A DNA stretch of 35,828 bases from a virus, in the IMG/VR virus record IMGVR_UViG_3300042554_001679, positions 1 through 35,828 of that record; one strand, given 5' to 3'. Both the position numbers and the translations under genes were made by a program. The notes below the pieces were generated by a model. That model saw nothing but the letters and a program-made list of their open reading frames with translations. It ran no database searches and had not been told where the DNA came from. Of this stretch, positions 6,156 to 14,635 are shown piece after piece. How positions within the stretch are numbered: the stretch's first letter is position 1; every line of letters begins with the position of its first letter.

Positions 6156-8449
6156 TTCACGTCACTCAGCAGACGGGCAGTAATACGGGTGGCGGACTCG
6201 ACGTAGTACACCAACACATCCACGGCATTGGCAGTGGTGGTCAGCACTGGCGGCGTGCCCCCTGGAAACTTCCACACCGAGTTATACCCCAAGGTCCGAG
6301 AGCCGGTGCCGTCTTGAGTGATCACGATCACGCCGCTTTGCCCTGCGGTTTGATTGGTGGGTGCGCCTAGGGTGCGGCTGCCGCCCAAGGTGAGCGTGTA
6401 GAAGTTGCCAAGGCTCAAGTCAACGGCAACAGTGGCGGCGTCGGTTAGGGCGACAGGTGAACCACGCTGGGCCTTGGTGAAACTTTGCGCCGTACCCAGT
6501 GCAGCAAAGCCGGAGATGCTGGCACCCGCAGGGATCGTGACCGTGCCGGTGAAGGTCGGGCTAGCGAGGGGGGCGTAAGTAGAGCTGGCGGAACTGGTGG
6601 TCAGGTATCCGCTGATAGAAGCTCCAGCTGGAATCGTGACGGTCCCGGTGAACGTGGGCGATGCAAGAGGTGCATAACTGCTCATCCCCGCCTGGGTCTG
6701 GTAGGTCGATGAAGCAGTGGCCGTGGTCAGATAATCGGAGATCAAAGCACCAGCTGGGATGGTGACTGTGCCGGTGAATGTTGGGCTAGCGAGAGGGGCG
6801 TAGGTGGAGCTGGCGGAGCTGGTTGTCAGGTAGCTGTTCATCCCCGCCTGCGTCTGGTAGGTCGAGGCAGCAGTGGCTGAGGTCAGGTAACCGCTGATTG
6901 AGGCTCCGGCGGGAATTGTTACGGTCCCGGTAAATGTTGGGGATGCAAGCGGTGCATACGTTGAGGAGGCACTGCTGGTCGTCAAGTACGACGACATGCC
7001 TGCCTGGGTCTGGTAGGTGCTGGCAGCGGTTGCCGATGTCAAATACCCGGTGACGGTTGAGCCCGCAGGGATGGTTACTGATCCGCTGAACGCCGCAGCT
7101 CCCGACGAATCAAACGACAACCGAACAACACCACCAGTGATCAGGGCCAGTTCATTGGCTCCAGGCCGACCCATGCCTGTATCTGGATCGCCGTCGAAGG
7201 CAAATCCAGGGGTAGATGCTGATGCGCTGTCGTCACCCTTGAGCTGGCCATTCAGCGTGCCGCCGGCGAGCTTGAGGTATCGAGTCTCCGAGTTGTTGGC
7301 GTAGTAGTTCAGCCAGTTCCAGGTGGTGCCAGCGGTCGTGTAGCGCAAACGCACCGACAGTCCCGAGTCGCCTACAAAGCCGGCTGGGATGCCTGACAGC
7401 GGGGTGAAGCTCTCCAGGCCTGTGGAATCCTGCACCTCGATGTAGGTGTCGTTGGCAGGGCTTGCCGGGATGGCAGCAACGTTGGCCTTCAGCTGGTAAT
7501 TGATCGAGTTCGAGACCGCTGCAATCGCCTGATTCGCCTTGTTGTCAGCAGAGTTGGCGGTCGTCAGCGCAGTGCTGGCATTGGTGCTGGCCGTGTTGGC
7601 CGTCGTCACCGCAGCGCTGGCATTGGTGTTGGCCGTGTTGGCGGTGGTTACAGCGTTGCTGGCGTTGGTGCTGGCGGTGTTGGCCGTTGTGACCGCAGCC
7701 GAGGCATTGCTGCTGGCGGTGTTGGCCGTAGAAACAGCAGCCGATGCGTTTGTGGCAGCGGTGTTGGCCGTGCTCAGCGCGGTGGCGGCAGTTGCAGCAG
7801 CAGCGTTTGCAGTGGTGACAGCATTGCTGGCATTGGTGCTGGCCGTGTTGGCCGTCGAGCTGGCGGCATTAGCCGTGCTGACAGCCGCAGAAGCGTTGCT
7901 GGCAGCCGTGTTGGCCGTGCTGACAGCTGCAGAAGCGTTGGTGCTGGCGGTGTTGGCCGTGGAGACGGCCGCATTGGCGTTGGTGAGCGCTGTGTTGGAG
8001 GTGCTCAGCGCTGTGTTGGCCGTGCTCGTGGCCGTGTTCGCAGCAGTCGTAGCGGCGTTAGCGGCCGTCTGCGCAGCCAGCGACTGCACCACGCCGGCAT
8101 CGTTACGGTCCTGCTGCTCCTGGACGACGTACAGGTTCTGCAGGTCAGCAGTGTTCAGGTCGTTGGAGACCAGATTGGAGCCATCAGTCCATGGCACCAG
8201 CTGAGAGCTATCTGGCGTGTCCCGCAGAACCGTGAGCGTCACACCGTTGGCGGGAGCCACGGTGGTTTGCACCTGTGTACCGCTGGTCCAGGTGTAGTCG
8301 GTGCCCTCCACCAGCAAGCTGGTGTAGGTGCCGTCAAGGATGTTGAAGCCTGTGTAGACCTTGACGTGGGCCTTCAGCAGGTATGGGAACGGGACAGAAA
8401 AGTTCTTGTTGGAACCATTGCCCGCATAGCTGGCATACGAGAAGGCCAC
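6152..8449 (-). CDS. Tail fibre protein with T7 gp17-like N-terminus
   Basis: A 765-residue protein. Residues ~1-120 match the virion-attachment domain of T7-type tail fibres (YAGNGSNKNFSVPFPYLLKA, then VLRDTPDSSQLVPW and NDLNTADLQNLYVVQEQQDR). Residues ~125-305 are Ala/Ser/Thr/Asn repeats with a 14-residue period, likely a trimeric coiled coil or shaft. Residues ~450-640 hold five copies of a VTIPAG-containing repeat. The last ~120 residues may be a compact tip (LGNFYTLTLGGSRTLGAP, TQDGTGSRTLGY). The start is GTG at 8449 with only a weak ribosome site, and a CTGCAC-type motif lies 17 nt upstream. Its stop overlaps the next gene by ATGA. The tip domain may cap the shaft, while the 775-residue protein probably carries the receptor-binding role. 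Confidence 0.88.
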   Translation of the reverse strand: MAFSYASYAGNGSNKNFSVPFPYLLKAHVKVYTGFNILDGTYTSLLVEGTDYTWTSGTQVQTTVAPANGVTLTVLRDTPDSSQLVPWTDGSNLVSNDLNTADLQNLYVVQEQQDRNDAGVVQSLAAQTAANAATTAANTATSTANTALSTSNTALTNANAAVSTANTASTNASAAVSTANTAASNASAAVSTANAASSTANTASTNASNAVTTANAAAATAATALSTANTAATNASAAVSTANTASSNASAAVTTANTASTNASNAVTTANTANTNASAAVTTANTASTNASTALTTANSADNKANQAIAAVSNSINYQLKANVAAIPASPANDTYIEVQDSTGLESFTPLSGIPAGFVGDSGLSVRLRYTTAGTTWNWLNYYANNSETRYLKLAGGTLNGQLKGDDSASASTPGFAFDGDPDTGMGRPGANELALITGGVVRLSFDSSGAAAFSGSVTIPAGSTVTGYLTSATAASTYQTQAGMSSYLTTSSASSTYAPLASPTFTGTVTIPAGASISGYLTSATAASTYQTQAGMNSYLTTSSASSTYAPLASPTFTGTVTIPAGALISDYLTTATASSTYQTQAGMSSYAPLASPTFTGTVTIPAGASISGYLTTSSASSTYAPLASPTFTGTVTIPAGASISGFAALGTAQSFTKAQRGSPVALTDAATVAVDLSLGNFYTLTLGGSRTLGAPTNQTAGQSGVIVITQDGTGSRTLGYNSVWKFPGGTPPVLTTTANAVDVLVYYVESATRITARLLSDVK
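6511..7090 (-). repeat. Five VTIPAG repeats in the distal fibre shaft
   Basis: Five copies of a motif of the form FTGTVTIPAGASISGYL, separated by YQTQAGM and SSTYAPLASP linkers, recur with spacings of about 35-60 residues. The DNA copies are diverged at third positions, so the duplications are old or under selection at the protein level. Confidence 0.7.
7545..8049 (-). repeat. 42-nt tandem repeat coding the fibre shaft
   Basis: About ten degenerate 42-nt units, each coding a 14-residue motif of the type NASAAVSTANTAST. They are in frame within the fibre gene, so copy number can change without breaking it. The opposite strand is spuriously open here and reads as an Ala/Val/Leu-rich polypeptide. 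Confidence 0.75.
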
Positions 8450-8457
8450 CGACTGCT

Positions 8458-8471
8458 CTGCACCTGTGCAG
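8458..8471 (-). promoter_or_regulatory. CTGCAC-type motif and short inverted repeat upstream of fibre gene
   Basis: The gap between the last internal protein and the fibre gene holds CTGCACAGGTGCAG on the minus strand, a 6-bp inverted repeat with a 2-nt centre. CTGCACAGGTG also occurs upstream of the RNA polymerase gene, and similar sites precede the capsid and SSB genes. It may be a phage promoter or processing site. Confidence 0.3.
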
Positions 8472-8490
8472 TCTTACCTTATCGGCCTCA

Positions 8491-11400
8491 TCACTGACGA
8501 CCAAGGCCTAGCGGGCTGGCTTCAAGGCGGGCGCGAACATTGCCTTGCAAGGCTCGCAAGTTGCCAAGCGCCATTTCCTGAAACTCAGGATGTTGGCGGA
8601 CCATCTCCTGCAGCCCGAGCTTGTCGTAGTAGGTGACGATTGCATCGAACACCTTGTAGACACCGCGAGGGTCATTGACTCGATCCCTGCGTTCGCTCAA
8701 AGGCTTGTTGGGTTGAGTCACAAGACTGGGGCCACCAGGGCTATTGAGCTCCAGGTTGTACTCAGGGTCTTGCCGCAGCTTGTCCAGGGCCTCCTTGAGG
8801 GTCTTGCCCTGCACGTAGCTATCGACGTTGAACACGGCTGTGCCCACGTTGATGGTGGCGTTGCCAGCTCCAAGAACGGCAGCGGCAGGCATTGTCCCCG
8901 GGATGGTGCGCATGGCTTCCCGGTAGGTGGCCTCCTGCGGCTTGGTCATGTGGGTAGGCACCGGCAGGCCTTCTGAGACCGTCCCTTCTGGGCGCGGCTT
9001 CATGCCCAGCCCGTGCTGGGCCAGCCACTGGCGCAGCGGGTTGTTGGGGACGATGACCGGCATGAACGGGATGGTCTCGTCAACAGACAACCCGAGCGGG
9101 CGCTCAATCCGATCGCCCAGCCAATCCTTGTCTTCCCTTTGGGGTGGGACCAGCTGGCCCAGGATCGGGTAGTCCTTGAAAATCCGGCTGGCGATGTTGT
9201 TGACGATCTCCCAGTTGGGATCTTGCTTAAGGGCTTGATACTCAGCAGGGGTGAGCTCGCGGCGCTTTGAGACCGCCTCATTGGGGTCGTTGAATCCTCT
9301 TGATGCAGAGGTGAACAAGCCAGACAGAGGCAGGATGCCATTCATCTGCTTTGCCAGCTCAGTGGCCCAATCCACATCACCACCGCGGCCAGCTCTGAAG
9401 ACGGCGTTCAACAGAGACGTCACCCCAGTCAGCGAGGACTTGTTCATCACCGTTCTGGCATAGGCATGAACAAAGCCCTCCATGTGCGTGGTGAAGCTGT
9501 TGTTGTCTATTCGGCCCTCATGGCGAGCACGCAGCGTGTCTGCCTGCAAACCCATCAGGTCGATTAAATCAATGGAGGAGCCTGACATCTTGGCCAGCCC
9601 CTGAGCGCTGCCAAAAGCCACTGAGAAGGAGTAGGGCTTGAAGTCCGGCCCAAGGCGGTCTCTGTCTTCTTGCTTGGTGGGGCCGCCATCGCTGAAAATT
9701 CCGGCCTCCCAAAGCAACTGTGTAGTGCTGGCGATTGCCAGTGATGTCAAGAACGACGCACGGCTCTTGGCCAGGAGGTCGGCGTCAACTGCTCCCCCTT
9801 CCCAGAACTTGCCAAAGGAGTCGTCGCCGGGCCTTGCCCAGCCGCCATCGGCAAAAGCGTTTTTGGCCTCGATGTAGAGCTGCTTAGGGATCTGGACGTA
9901 CATGTCATGGCCAAAGAGCCATTTGATGCCGTTGGCAGGAACCCGCCAGACAGGGATCACCCAGCCCGCCAGCGGATTGCTGCGCATCAGCTGCACGCCT
10001 TGGGTAAAGCGATCGTCCAGGGCCTGGGTAAAGGTGACCTGGTTGCCCCTTTCGACGCCCAGCTTGCCAAGCTCGTCAGCAGCGTTCGGGGTGCCATGCA
10101 GGTTGTTGAACATCAGGAGTCGCAGCTCCTCGTTGTCCATGTCCCCAGCTGTGGCACCCAGCTCCCGAAGACGGAGCTTGGCCAACTCGTCATCGGTCAT
10201 CAGGCCGCTGAACACAGCTTTCTCGGCCAGCTGATCGGCCCGTTGGCGGATCCAGTTGCGGTCTACGCGCCGGCCGTTTTGCTCAACAACGCTTTCGGCT
10301 TCCTTGGAGGCACGCAACCAAGCCTCATGGTTGACCTTCCAGTCAAAGCTCATCTTTCTGATCACTTCGTCCCCACCGTTGAGCAGGCGGAAGGACGGCG
10401 TGTAGCCAGCGGTGGTGCCGGTCAACTGCTCGACACCAGCGCCCAGCAGCTTGCGGAAGCCCAGGTTCAGCAGGTTCAGGAACGTCACCGACGTTCCGAT
10501 CAAGGGGGTCTTGAGGTGGTAGCTGGGTGTCGTGAACAGCTCCCAGGCATCGTTGAGGTCACGGTTCACCGTGGCTTTGGTCTGCTCGAGGATGTCGTCC
10601 GACAGCTCTGCGTAGTTGTTGACGTCAAAGGTCTTTTTGCCGTAGGCAAAGTTGTCCCAGGCATTAAGCCAGGCCGTGTTCATGCCTTGCTGGACAGAAC
10701 GGAAGGCATGGCCCATGGCACCAAGCTCTGACTTGAGCCCGTACTTCAGAGCGCCCTCGGCAATGTCCTCGAGGCCATAGGCACCGCTGACAAGGATGGA
10801 AGTCGGGTTGCGAACCAGCCATGTCGCAGCACCGCTGAACAGGTTGTCTTTGCGGTAGGTGTTCAAGACCCTTACTTGGGTCATGAAGTTGGGCTCGTTG
10901 AGCGACCTGCCTGCCAGTTCGTCGAGCCTCTTGGCCGTTGCTAGGCGCTTGAGTTTTGTGGGATCGCCTGATGCGATGGCATCTTCTACTTGAGCCAACA
11001 GGCTGCCAGCCTTGATCTCGTCAAGAGTCAGGAGATTGACGTCCTTGTCAAACTTCATAAAGATGTTTTCGTTCGCCCAGTCCCCAAACTGACGGGTGCG
11101 CAGGGCTTGGCCGATCTTGCGCGACACCTGGTTATCAAACTGCTCGAACGCATGAGCCCACTGGGCGACGTTTGCCAGATTCCTTTTGGCAGCGTCGTCC
11201 AGGGCCCCGAGCTTCATCAGCTCTGACGCTTCATCAAGCGCATCCGCATAAGCGCGGACGGCATCGATCTTCACCCGATTCACGATGTAGGCGTTGACCG
11301 GTAGCTGATCGATGCCAGCCAGCTTGCGCTTCATGGCGTCAAACAAGGCTCCGGGCTCAGCCCCGTAAGCCATGGCCACCACACGGAACTGAGCATCGGC

Positions 11401-11820
11401 CACACCTTCCGTGTAAGGCCTGCGCAGCTCTACGCCCTTTTCGCTGGCATTGCGCTTGAGAGCAAGAACCTCCAGCAGCTTGCCGAGGTTTTCTTCGCCA
11501 AAGGGCAGCTGCGCATAGTTGATGTGCAGACCTTTGCTGCCGATAGGACGGGCTTGTTGCTCAAAGCCTGCTCGCATGGCTTGGCCAATGGCCTCCTCGT
11601 CCATGGCCATGGCATCGCGCTCAACCTGATTCCAGAACCGCTGGGGGTTGATCTCGAGCTTGTCGCCCGAAAGCATCCTGAATCGAATCGGCTTGGGCTC
11701 TGGCTGATTAGCGACAGCCTGGTTCAACTCGCCAGCCAGTCGCCGTTGCACGGCTTCATTGGCGGCTTTCTGCTCGCGCAGAGCTTGCAGCTGCTTTTCG
11801 AGATCAAAACACTCAGCCAT
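8491..11820 (-). CDS. Large internal virion / ejection protein (T7 gp16 position)
   Basis: A 1109-residue protein in the T7 gp16 position, between the second large internal protein and the fibre gene. The ATG at 11820 overlaps the upstream stop by 8 nt (ATGGCTGA). An earlier start at 11865 would sit inside the upstream gene. The N-terminus is a coiled coil (FDLEKQLQALREQKAANEAV). The middle is mainly helical with weakly hydrophobic stretches (NPTSILVSGAYGLEDIAEGA, TSVTFLNLLNLGFRKLLGAG) that could help form a channel after ejection. T7 gp16 is about 1318 residues with an N-terminal transglycosylase. I see no such catalytic motif here. The role is inferred from size, helix content and gene order. 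Confidence 0.65.
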   Translation of the reverse strand: MAECFDLEKQLQALREQKAANEAVQRRLAGELNQAVANQPEPKPIRFRMLSGDKLEINPQRFWNQVERDAMAMDEEAIGQAMRAGFEQQARPIGSKGLHINYAQLPFGEENLGKLLEVLALKRNASEKGVELRRPYTEGVADAQFRVVAMAYGAEPGALFDAMKRKLAGIDQLPVNAYIVNRVKIDAVRAYADALDEASELMKLGALDDAAKRNLANVAQWAHAFEQFDNQVSRKIGQALRTRQFGDWANENIFMKFDKDVNLLTLDEIKAGSLLAQVEDAIASGDPTKLKRLATAKRLDELAGRSLNEPNFMTQVRVLNTYRKDNLFSGAATWLVRNPTSILVSGAYGLEDIAEGALKYGLKSELGAMGHAFRSVQQGMNTAWLNAWDNFAYGKKTFDVNNYAELSDDILEQTKATVNRDLNDAWELFTTPSYHLKTPLIGTSVTFLNLLNLGFRKLLGAGVEQLTGTTAGYTPSFRLLNGGDEVIRKMSFDWKVNHEAWLRASKEAESVVEQNGRRVDRNWIRQRADQLAEKAVFSGLMTDDELAKLRLRELGATAGDMDNEELRLLMFNNLHGTPNAADELGKLGVERGNQVTFTQALDDRFTQGVQLMRSNPLAGWVIPVWRVPANGIKWLFGHDMYVQIPKQLYIEAKNAFADGGWARPGDDSFGKFWEGGAVDADLLAKSRASFLTSLAIASTTQLLWEAGIFSDGGPTKQEDRDRLGPDFKPYSFSVAFGSAQGLAKMSGSSIDLIDLMGLQADTLRARHEGRIDNNSFTTHMEGFVHAYARTVMNKSSLTGVTSLLNAVFRAGRGGDVDWATELAKQMNGILPLSGLFTSASRGFNDPNEAVSKRRELTPAEYQALKQDPNWEIVNNIASRIFKDYPILGQLVPPQREDKDWLGDRIERPLGLSVDETIPFMPVIVPNNPLRQWLAQHGLGMKPRPEGTVSEGLPVPTHMTKPQEATYREAMRTIPGTMPAAAVLGAGNATINVGTAVFNVDSYVQGKTLKEALDKLRQDPEYNLELNSPGGPSLVTQPNKPLSERRDRVNDPRGVYKVFDAIVTYYDKLGLQEMVRQHPEFQEMALGNLRALQGNVRARLEASPLGLGRQ

Positions 11821-14632
11821 TGCAGCTGCCCTCCGCAATCTTGCGCTCAAGTTTTGCAATCTCATTGTCCAGCTCTTTGGCCTGCATCGCAGCCCTCTGC
11901 TGTTGGACTTTCAGCTGCCTTGCTTTCGCCTTGCCTGGCGCAGCTTCTGCTGCCTGCTGGCGCTTGCTGACCGGTGCTGTCGCAGGTGTTTCTGCGGCGC
12001 TGGCAGGTTCACGCTTGACCGTGCCTTCCGGCGTCCATTGGTAGACGTTGGGTTTTCTGGGTGGTGTCGGCGTCAGTTCAGGATTGAACTGCGGAGTGAC
12101 AGCTCTGACGCGATCCACAGCGCCGCCAAATTCATTGCGCTGAAGGGCATAGAAGCCTTCACCCAGGATGCCCAGCTTCTTCTTCTCCTCCCAGGTCATC
12201 GTGTCCCAGCCGCGATCGGTAAGCCAGGCTTGGCGCTGAACCCGTTGGGCCTCGGCATCCATCACTTGGTACTCGTAACGCAGGCGCATTTCGTCAATCA
12301 ATGCGTCCGCGTTTTTCTCGCCTGCCTTGTAGATGGGCAGCTGGTCATTCAAAAACTGCATAGGCAGCTGACCGCTCTCATCCGCCAGCAGGTCGTCAAT
12401 GAACTGCCCCTGCTGGAAGAACTCCGGTCCCTCAGGCCGTTTGGGAACCGGCGTGACAGGCGCTTGGACCTCGCCGTTGTCGATGGCTCGCTGCAGGATT
12501 TCTCGCTTCAGCCGGTTGCGCGTCTCTGCATCAATGCCACGAGCCTGGTAGTCCACCATCGGCACCAGAACTTCGTTGCCATCGGCATCGAGCGTCCGGC
12601 TCATGCCTGGCACATCCAAGTTGGCCGGCACGTCCAGCAACGGGGCATCACCACCGGCCGAGTTGGTGGTCAGCCGCAGGGCGCCTTGCTCGGCAGCTGG
12701 CGGCTCAGGGGGCAGATAGCTGCCACGGCGCTCGCTGATCTCAACAAGGGCATCAATGATGTCCTGCTTCTTGGCGTTCCAAACCCTGCGGCCAGTGCGG
12801 GCCTTCAGCAGGGCAGCCACTTGCGGGCTTGAGTCCGGCATGGCCAGCCGGCGCAGCTGGTCACGGTTCCAACCCTGCAAGGCGTTCCGGTAGTCGTCAG
12901 GAGTCCGGTAGCCGTATTCGCTTGCAGTGCGAGCCAGCTCTTGGAACGGCGGCAGCTGGATCTCGTCCGCAAGATTCAGGCCCAGCTGCTGTGGCAGCGT
13001 CATCTCAAGCTGATCGCCCACCAGGGTTTCGGGGACTCGTGACCGTGCCTGCAGTGCTGACACCTGCTGCTGTGCCGCATCCAGTTCTTTCTGGGCACGA
13101 GTCAGCAGTCGCTTAGCCCCTGTTGGCGTTAGCTCGCCGGCATCAGCTCTGGATTGGATCTCGGCAATCCGGCCGTTGATGGCTTGGATCTGGGCTTGGG
13201 CCTGGGTGAGCTCCTGGGCATTGCGTTCCTGGCCGGCTTGGCGGTAGACGCGGCTATGGACCTGACGCAGCTGTTGGTCATCCAGCTCGTCCAGGTGCGC
13301 CAGGTACGTGTCGATCTCAGGCCTTGGGTCAACCAGGTCAAACTCACCTTGAATACCAGAACGGGGGGCCAAAAACTCGTCAGTGGTGCTGGTGAGGTTC
13401 AGGTCAGCGATCTGCTTATCAACCTCAACCAACTGTTTTTCGATCGCATCCAGCTGATCGGGGCTCTCTTGCATGGCTTTGACCAGCTGCCCCCGCTGCG
13501 TCTGCAGCTGACGGATCTGTAGCCGTACCTCGGGATCCACTGCCTGGCCGACATTCAGCTCGAGCTGGCCAAGCTCTCCTTGCTCGACCAAACCCTGTTG
13601 ACGCAACCAATCACGCTGCTGCGTGACCTGGCGAATCATGGTGGATTCATCCAGCTGCCGCTCGATGGCAGAGCCGTGAGGCACCAGCTGTCCAGCAGGC
13701 TCGATCGGGGCCAGGGCGCCACCGTCTTGCCAAGGTGGCAGCTCACCGGCCACTGGGGCTGGCGGCAAGGCAGGCCCCGCCATTGCTTTGGGCATGTAAG
13801 GAGCCAGCTCGGCCTGAGCCAGCTCATCAAGAGCTTTGATGCCATCACCGGCCATCAGGCGCCGGGTGGGGCCGGCCATCGAGCCCAAGCCAATGACGGA
13901 AAGGGGCAAGGCGAGGCCTTCCACCAACACGCTCTTGCCGAGCTTTTGCAAGTAGTTGTCGGACTCTTCGGTCGTTCCAGGGAGCTTGATCCCGGTCAAC
14001 TGCTTGACCGCATCTGCGGCGTTGCCCTGGTCCTGATCAATGAAAGGGGCGGCAAGAGTGGTAGAGGCCAATGCCTCCGCAGAGTTCTTGGCAAGTCCCA
14101 GCCCAGTGCGCAGAGCGGGATTAACCGTTTGAGCAACTGCAAGCCGACGCACGGCAGGTGCTGCCTTGATTGCTTGCGCGGCACGGATCACTGCACCGGT
14201 CTGCTTGATCCGGTTGACGATCGTTGCCCCTGTCGCAGCGCCAAGAATTTCTGCGCCAATCACCCCGCCGACTTGAAGGCCAGCTTCATCAGAAGGCGTG
14301 ACCTCGCTGCCATAGCCCATGCGGAATGGGTTAACCGCCCGCGCCTGCGACGGCGTGATCTGGAAAGCGTCCTTGGTGTCAATCGGCTTGCGCTGCACCA
14401 GGTCGCCCAGTGCATTGGTCAGCTTGCTGACTGCATTGATGGGACCAGTGACAATGCCGATCTTGGTGTCCGGTGACGCCAGGGTGTTCATCAGCTGCCC
14501 CAGCGGCTTGAGCGGTCCCAGCCGGTTCTCCAGCGACTGGTTCATTTGTTGTCGTGTTGCCTTGGGAGGCGACACTGGCGGCCACACCGGATTCAGATCG
14601 TCAGACAGAGGGGCAAGATTGAATTTGGGCAT
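11813..14632 (-). CDS. Large internal virion / ejection protein
   Basis: A 939-residue protein. A good AGGAGG site lies upstream of ATG 14632. The N-terminal ~30 residues are proline-rich. Residues ~115-140 form a hydrophobic, glycine-rich stretch (GGVIGAEILGAATGATIV), and VLVEGLALPLSVIGLGSMAG near residue 235 is another. Residues ~330-540 are long coiled coils (DAIEKQLVEVDKQIADLNL, RLLTRAQKELDAAQQQVSAL). The last ~50 residues are a basic coiled coil. There is no enzymatic motif. It sits between the hydrolase-bearing protein and the 1109-residue protein, so it is probably part of the internal core that is ejected with the DNA. T7 has no separate gene of this size here. Confidence 0.62.
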   Translation of the reverse strand: MPKFNLAPLSDDLNPVWPPVSPPKATRQQMNQSLENRLGPLKPLGQLMNTLASPDTKIGIVTGPINAVSKLTNALGDLVQRKPIDTKDAFQITPSQARAVNPFRMGYGSEVTPSDEAGLQVGGVIGAEILGAATGATIVNRIKQTGAVIRAAQAIKAAPAVRRLAVAQTVNPALRTGLGLAKNSAEALASTTLAAPFIDQDQGNAADAVKQLTGIKLPGTTEESDNYLQKLGKSVLVEGLALPLSVIGLGSMAGPTRRLMAGDGIKALDELAQAELAPYMPKAMAGPALPPAPVAGELPPWQDGGALAPIEPAGQLVPHGSAIERQLDESTMIRQVTQQRDWLRQQGLVEQGELGQLELNVGQAVDPEVRLQIRQLQTQRGQLVKAMQESPDQLDAIEKQLVEVDKQIADLNLTSTTDEFLAPRSGIQGEFDLVDPRPEIDTYLAHLDELDDQQLRQVHSRVYRQAGQERNAQELTQAQAQIQAINGRIAEIQSRADAGELTPTGAKRLLTRAQKELDAAQQQVSALQARSRVPETLVGDQLEMTLPQQLGLNLADEIQLPPFQELARTASEYGYRTPDDYRNALQGWNRDQLRRLAMPDSSPQVAALLKARTGRRVWNAKKQDIIDALVEISERRGSYLPPEPPAAEQGALRLTTNSAGGDAPLLDVPANLDVPGMSRTLDADGNEVLVPMVDYQARGIDAETRNRLKREILQRAIDNGEVQAPVTPVPKRPEGPEFFQQGQFIDDLLADESGQLPMQFLNDQLPIYKAGEKNADALIDEMRLRYEYQVMDAEAQRVQRQAWLTDRGWDTMTWEEKKKLGILGEGFYALQRNEFGGAVDRVRAVTPQFNPELTPTPPRKPNVYQWTPEGTVKREPASAAETPATAPVSKRQQAAEAAPGKAKARQLKVQQQRAAMQAKELDNEIAKLERKIAEGSCNG

Positions 14633-14635
14633 GGG

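Noticed and set aside
7545-8049. Possible CRISPR array or tandem DNA repeat element
   Set aside because: The repeats are contiguous, in frame and degenerate at codon level, without unique spacers; they encode the fibre shaft.
7539-8204. 221-residue plus-strand ORF rich in Ala/Val/Leu, like a membrane protein
   Set aside because: It is the antisense of the Ala/Ser/Thr repeat region of the fibre gene; the hydrophobic composition is a mirror of the repeat codons.
3828-8449. Diversity-generating retroelement acting on the fibre genes
   Set aside because: No reverse transcriptase or template/variable repeat pair is seen in the window.
9907-10731. 274-residue plus-strand ORF opposite the ejection protein
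   Set aside because: Antisense to a long minus-strand gene with correct overlaps at both ends; no recognisable domain.
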